Under the pieces are notes generated by a model. The model was not told the DNA's origin, did not search any database, and was given only the letters and a program-made list of their open reading frames with translations. Positions 35,373-44,275 of a stretch of 44,275 nucleotides of DNA are shown here, piece after piece (the stretch's first letter is position 1; every line of letters starts with the position of its first letter). The position numbers were made by a program, and so were the translations under genes. The stretch spans positions 1-44,275 of the forward strand of contig SFHK01000022.1 of NCBI GenBank assembly GCA_004556395.1. Direction: 5' to 3'. The stretch comes from Clostridiales bacterium. Its GTDB lineage: Bacteria > Bacillota > Clostridia > Christensenellales > Aristaeellaceae.

Positions 35373-36002
35373 TTATGCTTCTTCTCCGGATGATACCTTG
35401 ACCATCGCGTAGCGAATCATCTTATCCTTTACTTTGTAGCCCTTCTGGAATACCTCGACGATCTTGTCCGCCTCGCCGCCATCCACGCGCATGACCGCGT
35501 TGTGAAGCTCCGGGTCGAACGTCTCGCCAAGGGCGGGAACCTCTTCCAGTCCCATCTTTCCCAGCGTGTCCAGCATGATCTTGAGCGTCATCTTCACGCC
35601 CTCGACCATCGCGCCTTCCTCGCCCTGCTGCTCGGCGTGGCGGATTGCCAGCTCCAGATTATCGATCACCGGCAGCATCGCGAAGATCGTTTCCCTCGCG
35701 CCCTCGTCGTACGCGTCGGTGCGCACGGTGGCGTTGCGCCGCTTGAAGTTCTGGAACTCGGCCTGCGACCGCATCCAGGAATCCTTGTAGGAATCCCTTT
35801 CCTTCACGGTCTTTTCCAGCGCCGCGACCCATTCCTCCTGCGTCGGCGTTTCCGTCTCCGCGGTCTGCGCTCCGGACGTTTCCTCCGCGGCCTGCGCCGC
35901 TTCCGGCGCCTGCTGCTCTTCGGAAACCGTCTGCCCGTTTTCCGTGTTGGGCTCGTGGTTGTTCATGACTTTCTTCCCCTTTTTCTTGATACGCTTCTTC
36001 AT
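35373..36002 (-). CDS. grpE: Nucleotide exchange factor GrpE
   Basis: This 209-residue GrpE has a charged, low-complexity N-terminal 60 residues, a long coiled-coil (about 65-130, ERDSYKDSWMRSQAEFQNFKRR), and the C-terminal beta domain ending VFQKGYKVKDKMIRYAMVKVS. It exchanges ADP on DnaK. The ATG at 36002 overlaps the hrcA stop by four bases. A second in-frame ATG at 35966, with GGGGAAG upstream, is an alternative that would drop 12 lysine-rich residues. Confidence 0.96.
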   Translation of the reverse strand: MKKRIKKKGKKVMNNHEPNTENGQTVSEEQQAPEAAQAAEETSGAQTAETETPTQEEWVAALEKTVKERDSYKDSWMRSQAEFQNFKRRNATVRTDAYDEGARETIFAMLPVIDNLELAIRHAEQQGEEGAMVEGVKMTLKIMLDTLGKMGLEEVPALGETFDPELHNAVMRVDGGEADKIVEVFQKGYKVKDKMIRYAMVKVSSGEEA

Positions 36003-37033
36003 TTCTCGTCTATGTCTCCCGACAGAAGCCTGCTGATCACCTGTCCCATGTAGTCCATCACTGTGACCACGCGCTGATAATTCATTCGCGTCGGCCCGAT
36101 GATGCCCAGCGTGCCCGTTCCGTGGTTGCCCACGCGGTACGTCGCCGTGACAAGCGAGCAGTCCTTCAGTTCCTCGATTTCATTTTCCGGACCGATCCGG
36201 ATGGTCACCTCCATGCCGCCGGAATGCTTCATGATCTGCGCCAGCCGGTCCTTTGACTCGAAGATGGTAAGGAAGTTCTTTGCCTTCTCCACGTCGCTGT
36301 ATTCCGGGTAGTTCAGCATCTTCGTCGGCCCGCCGACGACCACGTCCTCCGGCGCATCCTCAATGAGCTTATCCTCCATCGCCTTCATCACGCCGCCGAG
36401 CAGACGACGGTGCGTGGAAAGGTCGCGGAACAGCTGTGCGAAGATTTGCCGTACCTCGCTGAGCGTGTGATCCGCCAGCTGCCCGGTAAGCATTTCGGAG
36501 ATGCGGTACAGGTGCTCGGAGGTGATGCCCTCCGGCACGCGGATCACCGCGTCCTTCACAATGCCCGCCGAAGTAACCACGATCATCAGCGCCGTCTGGT
36601 CGGTTACCGGCACAAGCTGCACGCGCCTGATCTTCAGCGTCTGGATCTGCGGGGCCACGATCACCGAGGTGTACTGCGTCGCGTCCGAAAGCACGTTCGC
36701 CGCGCCGCGGATCATCTCTTCGATCTGCCTGGAGCGATCCTGCATGTATTGGTTGATGCGCGTCTTCTCGTTTTCCGAGATGCCGTTCATCTGAACCAGA
36801 TGGTCTACATACAGGCGGTACGCCTTATTGGAAGGAATTCGTCCGGCGGACGTATGCGGCTGCGCCAGATAGCCGAGCTCCTCCAAATCGGACATCTCAT
36901 TGCGAATCGTCGCGGGGGAAAACCCCACTCCCGATTTGCGGGAGATGGTGCGCGAGCCGACGGGCATGGCGGTCATGATGTAGTCATCAACGATCGCCTG
37001 CAGGATCTTGAACTTTCGTTCATCCAACGTCAT
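35999..37033 (-). CDS. hrcA: Heat-inducible repressor HrcA
   Basis: This 344-residue protein is the repressor that binds CIRCE and is folded by GroEL. The N-terminal winged helix is TLDERKFKILQAIVDDYI followed by VGSRTISRKSGVGFSPATIRNEMSDLEELGYLAQPHTSAGRIPS. The C-terminal half is the GAF-like dimerisation domain. The ATG at 37033 follows GGAGGTGAGAGC; a start nine codons earlier would be closer to the operator and lacks such a site. It is the first gene of the heat-shock operon and autoregulates through the CIRCE just upstream. Confidence 0.97.
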   Translation of the reverse strand: MTLDERKFKILQAIVDDYIMTAMPVGSRTISRKSGVGFSPATIRNEMSDLEELGYLAQPHTSAGRIPSNKAYRLYVDHLVQMNGISENEKTRINQYMQDRSRQIEEMIRGAANVLSDATQYTSVIVAPQIQTLKIRRVQLVPVTDQTALMIVVTSAGIVKDAVIRVPEGITSEHLYRISEMLTGQLADHTLSEVRQIFAQLFRDLSTHRRLLGGVMKAMEDKLIEDAPEDVVVGGPTKMLNYPEYSDVEKAKNFLTIFESKDRLAQIMKHSGGMEVTIRIGPENEIEELKDCSLVTATYRVGNHGTGTLGIIGPTRMNYQRVVTVMDYMGQVISRLLSGDIDEK

Positions 37034-37053
37034 GCTCTCACCTCCTCCAGTCG

Positions 37054-37104
37054 TTAGCACTCAATGTGTTCGAGTGCTAATCACTGTGCGTAAGATTAGC
37101 ACTC
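37054..37104. promoter_or_regulatory. CIRCE operator with an extra arm
   Basis: A perfect CIRCE, TTAGCACTC (37054-37062), nine bases and GAGTGCTAA (37072-37080), lies 20 bases upstream of the hrcA start. A third identical arm, TTAGCACTC, is at 37096-37104, where it overlaps the predicted -10 element. HrcA binding here would block the whole operon. Confidence 0.95.
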
Positions 37105-37122
37105 GGGAGGGTAGTTTGTCAA
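37093..37122 (-). promoter_or_regulatory. Promoter of the hrcA heat-shock operon
   Basis: On the minus strand a perfect TTGACA (37122-37117) is followed by GCTAAT (16-base spacing, 37100-37095) or TAATCT (18-base spacing, 37098-37093). Either -10 overlaps the third CIRCE-type arm. The exact -10 is uncertain. Confidence 0.7.
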
Positions 37123-37178
37123 TACCTCGCAAGTAAAATACATGTTAATTCTGGAAAAGCCGCAAAATTGCGCGATTT

Positions 37179-38306
37179 TCACCGTTCCAGCGCCGTCACA
37201 AGCCGCACGACCACTGCGTTTTGCACGTCCATTCCCTCCGCCGTCAGGGCAAATCGACCGTCCGCCAGGCGTGCGAGCCCACCGTCTGCCAATGGACGAA
37301 TTTCCCTTCGCAGCGCATCCGCGCAGGCTTTTCCATATGCGCGTTCAAACGCTGCAAGCGAAATTCCCTTCGTCATGCGCAGGCCGAGCAGCAGCGTTTC
37401 TTCCATTTTCTCTGTGCCGCGCACTGGCTCCCGCTCGCTCTGCGGCGCGCCGGAGAGATACGCGCGGTAATCGGGGTTGAAGAACCGCTCGTCGTTCATC
37501 ATCGAGTGCGCGGCGCAGCCGAAGCCGATGTAGTTTCCGCGCTCCCAGTACACGAGATTGTGCCGGCACTCAAGGCCCGGCCGCGCGTAATTGGAAATTT
37601 CGTAGCGCTCCATGCCGGCGGCGCGCGTCTTCTCAAGCGCAAGGCGCTGCATGCGCACGCTGTCCTCGTCGCGCGGCTCGGGCAGCGTCCCCGCCTCCAC
37701 GCGTCGGGTCAGGGGCGTTCCTTCCTCTAAAATCAGGCTGTAGCAGGAAAGATGGCTGGCCGGCAGCGACAGCGCCGCGTCCAGCGTCTCCGCGAAATCC
37801 TCCGCCGTCTGGCCGGGCAGCGCGTACATGAGATCGAGGTTGATGTTCGAAATTCCGGCTTCAAACGCGTCGTCTACCGCCAGCACGGCCTCCGGCCACG
37901 TGTGCACGCGGCCAAGCAGCGCAAGAAGCCCCGTCTGGCTCGCCTGCGCGCCGAAGGAAATGCGATTCACGCCCGCGCTTCTGAACGCGCGCAGCTTCGC
38001 CGCGTCCACCGTGCCGGGGTTCGCTTCCATGCTGATTTCCGCGTTCGCGTCCAGCGAAAAAAAGCGCGCCGCGCCGTCCAGCAGCCGCGAAAGCTGATCG
38101 GGCGACAGCAAAGAAGGCGTCCCCCCGCCGATGTACAGCGTGGGTACGCCCAGATTTCCGTATTCCCCGCGCGCACGCTCCATCTCCTGAAGCACGCGCG
38201 CGACATATTCGTCCGCGTCCGCAAGCCTTCCGGCATACGATTCAAAATCGCAATACGCGCACTTGCGGACGCAGTACGGAATGTGGATATATACGGAAGC
38301 AATCAT
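37179..38306 (-). CDS. hemW: Heme chaperone HemW (radical SAM, HemN-like)
   Basis: This 375-residue radical-SAM protein has Cys12-x3-Cys16-x2-Cys19 (YCVRKCAYCDF) followed by Phe, as in HemW rather than true coproporphyrinogen dehydrogenase HemN. Further motifs are TLYIGGGTPSLL and NLDLMYALPGQT. A HemW C-terminal domain is present. HemW delivers heme to apoproteins. It lies one base after lepA and before the hrcA operon, the usual Firmicutes order lepA-hemW-hrcA. Confidence 0.95.
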   Translation of the reverse strand: MIASVYIHIPYCVRKCAYCDFESYAGRLADADEYVARVLQEMERARGEYGNLGVPTLYIGGGTPSLLSPDQLSRLLDGAARFFSLDANAEISMEANPGTVDAAKLRAFRSAGVNRISFGAQASQTGLLALLGRVHTWPEAVLAVDDAFEAGISNINLDLMYALPGQTAEDFAETLDAALSLPASHLSCYSLILEEGTPLTRRVEAGTLPEPRDEDSVRMQRLALEKTRAAGMERYEISNYARPGLECRHNLVYWERGNYIGFGCAAHSMMNDERFFNPDYRAYLSGAPQSEREPVRGTEKMEETLLLGLRMTKGISLAAFERAYGKACADALRREIRPLADGGLARLADGRFALTAEGMDVQNAVVVRLVTALER

Positions 38307-38307
38307 A

Positions 38308-40116
<1,809 letters not shown>

Positions 40117-40190
40117 CCGAATTCCTCCAAACCCTGAACGGTTACAATCCCACTTTGATTTTACACGATGAAATGTGAAAAATCAATGCG

Positions 40191-41096
40191 TCAGTATGCA
40201 TTATAATGCAGCATCCAGATAATTTCATTGTTTTCGTCAAACAGCACGTTGTAAATGCCCTCGACGTCGTTCCTCTGATAATACCGGTCGATCAGCGATT
40301 TCATCGTCTGCGCGTCGACCGAAACCTGCTCGGCCTCATACACCGGGCGATCGGGGTCGGGCATCCACACAAGCGCGTCGGCGCTTACCGCGTATTCGCA
40401 GTCCTCCGGCACGTCGTTGGCGGTGTAAATCGTGTAGATCGACGGATCGTATTCCACCGAGCAGAAATCCAGCACGACATAGGTTCGCCCGTCGCGCTCA
40501 TAGGCGTCCTTCAGATACGCCATGAACTGCGTGGAAATCTTCCTTTTCACAAGCTTCAGCCCCGGCAGCATCCGCGCTTCGAAATCCCGGACGGCGCCCT
40601 CCGCGTCGGCTCCCCAGCTGTTCAGCGTCACCTTGCAGTCGTACCGGTCGTTCAGCGGTGCAATGTATACATCCGTCATGTACTCGTCGTCGGTATTGGC
40701 GCCCTTCAGAAACATATAGCGATACCGGATGTGCGCGCCCGTGCCATCTCCCCATGGGCTGCCCGTCCATTCGTCCGGGCCGAAGGAAGCCGTCACGCGC
40801 CCATAGCGCGTAACGCCGTTCAGCTGCTCCTCCAGTATCGCGCGATAGGAGCCGCCTTCCCTGCGCTCGAGCAAATCGACCGTAATCTCCGCCGTCTCCG
40901 TGTACGCGCTCAGAAGCAGCCCCGAGGGCTCGATATAGCTGACCGCGCGCCAGCCCTCCATCGCGCTTTCGTCCATTACCGCCTGATATGCGTCATACAC
41001 CGTTCCATCCGGCTTCGCCTCCGCGTCCTCCGCGTGCGCGGCCGCCATGCTCAGCGCCAGCAGAACCGCGAGGAACACCATAACCGTTCGCTTCAT
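40191..41096 (-). CDS. Secreted protein, unknown function
   Basis: This 301-residue protein is not recognised. It has a signal peptide (MKRTVMVFLAVLLALSMAAAHAED) with an AHA-E cleavage site and no lipobox. The rest is soluble, rich in aromatic residues and acidic, with alternating strand-like stretches. The ATG at 41096 is chosen because GGGGAG lies upstream; an ATG six codons earlier would displace the signal peptide. It is transcribed alone and divergently from deoC. It has no visible enzyme motif. Confidence 0.8.
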   Translation of the reverse strand: MKRTVMVFLAVLLALSMAAAHAEDAEAKPDGTVYDAYQAVMDESAMEGWRAVSYIEPSGLLLSAYTETAEITVDLLERREGGSYRAILEEQLNGVTRYGRVTASFGPDEWTGSPWGDGTGAHIRYRYMFLKGANTDDEYMTDVYIAPLNDRYDCKVTLNSWGADAEGAVRDFEARMLPGLKLVKRKISTQFMAYLKDAYERDGRTYVVLDFCSVEYDPSIYTIYTANDVPEDCEYAVSADALVWMPDPDRPVYEAEQVSVDAQTMKSLIDRYYQRNDVEGIYNVLFDENNEIIWMLHYNAY

Positions 41097-41129
41097 CCGT
41101 TTCTCCCCTTTCAAATCACAAATACCGCT

Positions 41130-41158
41130 TGCCAGCGGGTGCCTTTTCCGTTATAATA
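41130..41158 (+). promoter_or_regulatory. Promoter of the deoC operon
   Basis: TTGCCA (41130-41135), a 17-base spacer and a perfect TATAAT (41153-41158) lie about 50 bases upstream of the deoC start. Confidence 0.85.
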
Positions 41159-41208
41159 TCACATAAGCGCGCCTTTTGCAAATCGCGTGCGTTAAAAGGA
41201 GGATTTTC

Positions 41209-41871
41209 ATGAAAAACATACAGACCTACATCGACAATACGCTTCTGAAATCCGACGCCACGCCGGAGATGATCGAGAAGCTGTGCAAGGAGTCCATTGA
41301 ATACGGCTTCGCCTCCGTATGCGTCAATCCCGGCTATGTGCCGCTGGCCGCGAAGCTGCTCGCCGGCTCTTCCGTCAAGGTTTGCACCGTAATCGGTTTC
41401 CCGCTCGGCCAGAATCAGACCGAGGTCAAGGCGTTTGAGGCTTCGATGGCCGCGAAATACGGCGCGGAAGAGCTGGACATGGTCATCAACGTCGGCCGTC
41501 TGAAGGCCGGCGACGATGAATACGTGAAAAACGACATTGCCGCCGTCGTGAAGGCGGGCGGTGGAAAGCTGGTCAAGGTCATCATCGAAACCTTCCTTCT
41601 GACGGATGAGGAGAAGGTTCGCGCGTGCCGTCTGGCGAAGGAAGCCGGCGCGGACTACGTGAAGACCTGCACGGGCTTCATGGGCGGCGGCGCGAACGTG
41701 CACGACATCGCCCTGATGCGCCAGACCGTCGGCCCGGAGATGGGCGTGAAGGCCTCCGGCGGCGTGCGCGACTACGAGAGCGCCAAGGCGCTGATCGACG
41801 CGGGCGCGACCCGCATCGGCGCTTCCAGCGGCAAAAAGATCGTCGAGGGCGCGCTGGCCGCGAACGACTGA
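41209..41871 (+). CDS. deoC: Deoxyribose-phosphate aldolase
   Basis: This 220-residue class I aldolase cleaves 2-deoxyribose-5-phosphate to glyceraldehyde-3-phosphate and acetaldehyde. The Schiff-base lysine is Lys152 in DYVKTCTGF; Asp90 (ELDMVINVG) and Lys181 (VKASGGVRD) complete the site. The ATG at 41209 follows AAAGGAGG. It heads an operon with an ATPase gene (33-base gap) and a UroD-family gene. No other deoxynucleoside genes are in view. Confidence 0.96.
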   Translation: MKNIQTYIDNTLLKSDATPEMIEKLCKESIEYGFASVCVNPGYVPLAAKLLAGSSVKVCTVIGFPLGQNQTEVKAFEASMAAKYGAEELDMVINVGRLKAGDDEYVKNDIAAVVKAGGGKLVKVIIETFLLTDEEKVRACRLAKEAGADYVKTCTGFMGGGANVHDIALMRQTVGPEMGVKASGGVRDYESAKALIDAGATRIGASSGKKIVEGALAAND

Positions 41872-41904
41872 ACCATTTTTTGAATTGCAAGGAGGTTTCC
41901 CCTC

Positions 41905-42777
41905 ATGATGTACCTGTCTGATTTCATCTTTCCGGACATCGAGCGCGAGACCTCCTTTTTCATGGCCGAAAAGCGAACCTGCTACGATTCCTTCTATCCT
42001 TTCAAGGTGCTGTCCGCCCGCGGCGTGAAATCGCTGCGCTTCGAACCGATTACGCTGCTTTACGGCGGCAACGGCTGCGGAAAGACCACCGCGCTCAACG
42101 TCATTGCCGAGAAGCTGCGGCTTCAGCGCGACACGCTGTATAACCGCTCGAATTTCTTTCAGGACTATGTGGACATGTGCCATTACGAAACGCGCCAGCC
42201 AATCACGCCCGACAGCCGCGTCATCACCAGCGACGATGTGTTCGACTACATGATGAACGTGCGCACGATCAACGAGGGCGTCGACCGGAAGCGCGAGGAG
42301 CTGTTCGTGGACTACCTCGACAACAAGTACGCCAAATTCCAGCTGCGCTCGATGGCTGACTACGAGAAGCTGAAGAAAATCACGATGGCGCGCAGCAATA
42401 CACAGTCCAAATACGTGCGCAAAAACCTGATGGACAACGTGCGCGAGCTTTCAAACGGCGAAAGCGCCTACTTCTACTTCACCGACAAGATAAAGGAGCC
42501 GGGGCTGTACCTGCTCGACGAGCCAGAAAACAGCCTTTCTCCCGCCCGCCAGCAGGAGCTGACGAAGTTTCTGGAGGAATCCGTCCGCTTCTTCGACTGC
42601 CAGTTCATCATCTCCACGCATTCCCCCTTCCTGCTCGCCATGCGCGGCGCGCGCGTGTACGACCTTGACGCCGATCCCGCCCGCGTTCGCCGCTGGACGG
42701 AGCTGCCCGCCGTGCAGACCTACTACCGCTTCTTCAAAGAGCATACGTCGGACTTCGAAATTCCACAGGAGGGATGA
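41905..42777 (+). CDS. AAA/ABC-type ATPase, unknown role
   Basis: This 290-residue soluble ATPase has Walker A GGNGCGKTT (54-62), an ABC-type signature LSNGESA (182-188), Walker B LYLLDEPENSLS (201-212) and a switch histidine in STHSPF (His239). This is the 'AAA_15/AAA_21-like' single-domain group related to RecF and to the ATPases of retron or OLD-type systems, but no partner nuclease lies next to it. AGGAGG precedes tandem ATG codons. It ends six bases before its operon partner, a UroD-family gene, whose Shine-Dalgarno is inside this gene. Function unknown. Confidence 0.82.
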   Translation: MMYLSDFIFPDIERETSFFMAEKRTCYDSFYPFKVLSARGVKSLRFEPITLLYGGNGCGKTTALNVIAEKLRLQRDTLYNRSNFFQDYVDMCHYETRQPITPDSRVITSDDVFDYMMNVRTINEGVDRKREELFVDYLDNKYAKFQLRSMADYEKLKKITMARSNTQSKYVRKNLMDNVRELSNGESAYFYFTDKIKEPGLYLLDEPENSLSPARQQELTKFLEESVRFFDCQFIISTHSPFLLAMRGARVYDLDADPARVRRWTELPAVQTYYRFFKEHTSDFEIPQEG

Positions 42778-42779
42778 AC

Positions 42780-43709
42780 ATGACGCCGAAGGAACGATTT
42801 CTCTGCGCGCTGAATCTGGGCATTCCCGATCGGGTTCCCACGTTTGAATTGGAATTTCAGCTTTCGGAAGAGCTCTGCGGCAAGCGCTTTCTGACCGAGG
42901 AGGACTTGAAAAACGCTTCCCCGAAGGAGGTCGAGCGCAAAATCGCCGAGAACGCCGAAACGCTGATTGAGGTCTACACCCGTCTTGAGCACGACGCGAT
43001 CTGCGTGCAATACCTGAACGAAGCGCACCAGATCGAAACCGCGAAGCGCCTGCACGAGCTTTCCGGCGACCGGTTCGCCATTCTGGCGCACGGCGACGGA
43101 ACCTTCGCGATTCCGGACGGAAACGGACTTGAGAAGCTGGCCGTCGCCATGTACGAAGACCCCGAAAGCCTGCATCAGGAAGCCGCGGATATGATGAATT
43201 CCGCCATCCGGCACGACCTCGCTCTGCTGGATGCGGGCTACGACGGCTTCATCCTCTGCAGCGACTACTGCTTCAACCAGGGGCCGTTCATGTCCCCGAA
43301 GATGTTCGCCGAGTTCGTCACGCCTTACCTCGCCGAAATCATCCGCCAGATTCGTACGCACGGCGGCTACGCCATCAAGCATACGGACGGCAACATCATG
43401 CCCATCATCGACCAGCTCGTCGCCGCCAACCCGCACGCCCTCCACTCCCTCGACCCCATGGCGGGCGTGGATATCGCCGAGGTCAAGCGCCTGTACGGCA
43501 ATAAGGTCGCCCTCTGCGGTAACGTCCACTGCGCCGCCATGCAGACCGGTACCCCAGAGCAGGTCGTCGCCTCCGCCGAATACTGCCTGACCCACGCCAA
43601 GCCCGGCGGCGGCTATATCTTCGCCACCAGTAATATCCCCTTCAAAGGCCTCCCCCTCAACCGCTACCTCCTCGTTCTCGACGTCTGGAAACGCATGCGC
43701 GACTACTAA
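42780..43709 (+). CDS. Uroporphyrinogen decarboxylase family protein
   Basis: This 309-residue protein has a UroD/MtaA-type barrel: TPKERFLCALNLGIPDRVP at the N-terminus, then CSDYCFNQGPFMSPKMF, GGYAIKHTDGNIMPII and ALCGNVHCA. It lacks the overall context of heme synthesis. Many such Clostridial proteins are corrinoid-linked methyltransferases of the MtaA type, and HxC-like residues in GNVHCA and the late segment could bind zinc. The second of two close ATG codons (42780) is chosen because AGGAGGG is 6 bases before it; the first (42774) is too close. A 20-bp stem follows the gene. Confidence 0.82.
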   Translation: MTPKERFLCALNLGIPDRVPTFELEFQLSEELCGKRFLTEEDLKNASPKEVERKIAENAETLIEVYTRLEHDAICVQYLNEAHQIETAKRLHELSGDRFAILAHGDGTFAIPDGNGLEKLAVAMYEDPESLHQEAADMMNSAIRHDLALLDAGYDGFILCSDYCFNQGPFMSPKMFAEFVTPYLAEIIRQIRTHGGYAIKHTDGNIMPIIDQLVAANPHALHSLDPMAGVDIAEVKRLYGNKVALCGNVHCAAMQTGTPEQVVASAEYCLTHAKPGGGYIFATSNIPFKGLPLNRYLLVLDVWKRMRDY

Positions 43710-43714
43710 CCTCC

Positions 43715-43760
43715 ACCTAACCGCAGCCCCTCCGCGCAAACGGAGGGGCTGCGGTTAGGT
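43715..43760. terminator. 20-bp perfect stem between convergent genes
   Basis: ACCTAACCGCAGCCCCTCCG pairs perfectly with its complement around a 6-base loop (CGCAAA). It lies between two convergent genes and its last base pair reaches the stop codon of the leftward gene. There is no T-tract on either strand, so it is an unusually strong hairpin rather than a textbook intrinsic terminator. Confidence 0.75.
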
Positions 43761-44275
43761 TATGCAAGAATTGTCTTTTTCATTTTTTCGAATTCTTCCA
43801 TGGATAGCAATCCCTTTTCAACAAGCTCCGATGCCCGCATCAGTTGTTTCACACCGTCACCACTGGAATTTCCGGTATCTTCTGCTCGCTGCATATATGG
43901 TGCAAGCGCCTCGCACATAACCGTCGCCATGGCTCTCGCTTTTCTGAATTCCTCCGAACTGCTTGTTGCGCTGTAACATCCAAATACAAGAAACAATACA
44001 TTGAAGCTTGCCACCGTACCGTCTTTGTACGTAATTGCGAATCCACAATTTTTTATCACAGTTCGTTGGTCGTACTCCGCAGCCGATCTCCCCACCATTG
44101 CGCCAATGACCGCACCCGTAAGTCCAAACGATATACCGCCCCGAACCATTGTCTCTACTCCGCTCGACGCTTCCCGCGTCTTTACCTGAGTCGTATGCAT
44201 ATCATCGTAGTACTCTATGCTAAACACATTGTCCAAGCTTCCCGTCTGAAAGCCAAATAGCGGCGAATCAAATTG
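43760..44275 (-). CDS. SHOCT-domain protein, 5' end beyond the window
   Basis: The reading frame is open to the right edge (172 codons), so the true start is probably outside. Visible parts are an N-terminal region with FDSPLFGF, a glycine-rich hydrophobic segment (GGISFGLTGAVIGAMVG) that may be a glycine-zipper membrane helix, a beta-rich part, and a C-terminal SHOCT-type motif (LMRASELVEKGLLSMEEFEKMKKTIL). SHOCT motifs often end membrane or oligomerising proteins of unknown role. A TTG at 44236 could be a start, but no good ribosome binding site precedes it. It is more AT-rich than its neighbours, which may hint at later acquisition. Confidence 0.75.
   Translation of the reverse strand, partial: QFDSPLFGFQTGSLDNVFSIEYYDDMHTTQVKTREASSGVETMVRGGISFGLTGAVIGAMVGRSAAEYDQRTVIKNCGFAITYKDGTVASFNVLFLVFGCYSATSSSEEFRKARAMATVMCEALAPYMQRAEDTGNSSGDGVKQLMRASELVEKGLLSMEEFEKMKKTILA

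Noticed and set aside
40157..40184. AT-rich hairpin GATTTTACAC/GTGAAAAATC as terminator of the secreted-protein gene
   Set aside because: The stem has a mismatch, is AT-rich and is not followed by a T-tract, so support is too weak for a separate feature.

Overview
The window looks like chromosomal DNA from a GC-rich, Gram-positive, Clostridia-type bacterium, possibly an uncultured gut lineage; I cannot name the genus. The reasons are near-perfect sigma-A promoters (TTGACA, 17 bases, TATAAT), strong AGGAGG-type ribosome binding sites, a perfect CIRCE operator before hrcA, and two Firmicutes-type gene orders. These orders are rho-rpmE-DUF1385-prmC-prfA-sua5 and lepA-hemW-hrcA-grpE-dnaK-dnaJ-prmA-rsmE-mtaB.

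Region 1 (1-9600) is a complete type I-C CRISPR-Cas system transcribed leftward. Its order is promoter, cas3, cas5, cas8c (with an internal cas11c start), cas7, cas4, cas1, cas2, leader, array. The array has 21 identical 32-base repeats and 20 spacers in view and runs off the left edge. Between cas2 and the leader lie three decayed repeats in the opposite orientation. Two of them keep the 11-base end that becomes the crRNA 5' handle. The leader holds a perfect 16-bp inverted repeat.

Region 2 (9664-17530) is accessory metabolism. It has a large GH106-like glycosidase facing left, and a calcineurin-like phosphoesterase plus GH2 glycosidase operon facing right. A 112-bp imperfect palindrome separates them. 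A small zinc-ribbon protein and a secreted protein with an acidic, tryptophan-rich tail follow.

Region 3 (17590-28860) holds tRNA-Trp and tRNA-Leu(UAG), ribulokinase, a YhhN-like membrane protein, and a translation cluster: Sua5, RF1, PrmC, DUF1385, L31, Rho, a TRM11-like methyltransferase and S21. Rho carries a disordered insert of about 440 residues with AT-hook-like and Asn/Gln-rich prion-like segments.

Region 4 (28919-41096) is the heat-shock and translation-quality block: HIT protein, MtaB, RsmE, PrmA, DnaJ, DnaK, GrpE, HrcA, HemW, LepA and a secreted protein. Sua5 and MtaB act on the same tRNA base (t6A, then ms2t6A), and PrmC modifies RF1.

Region 5 (41130-44275) is a rightward operon of deoC, an AAA/ABC-type ATPase and a UroD-family protein, ending at a 20-bp stem. 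It is followed by the 3' part of a SHOCT-domain gene that runs off the right edge.
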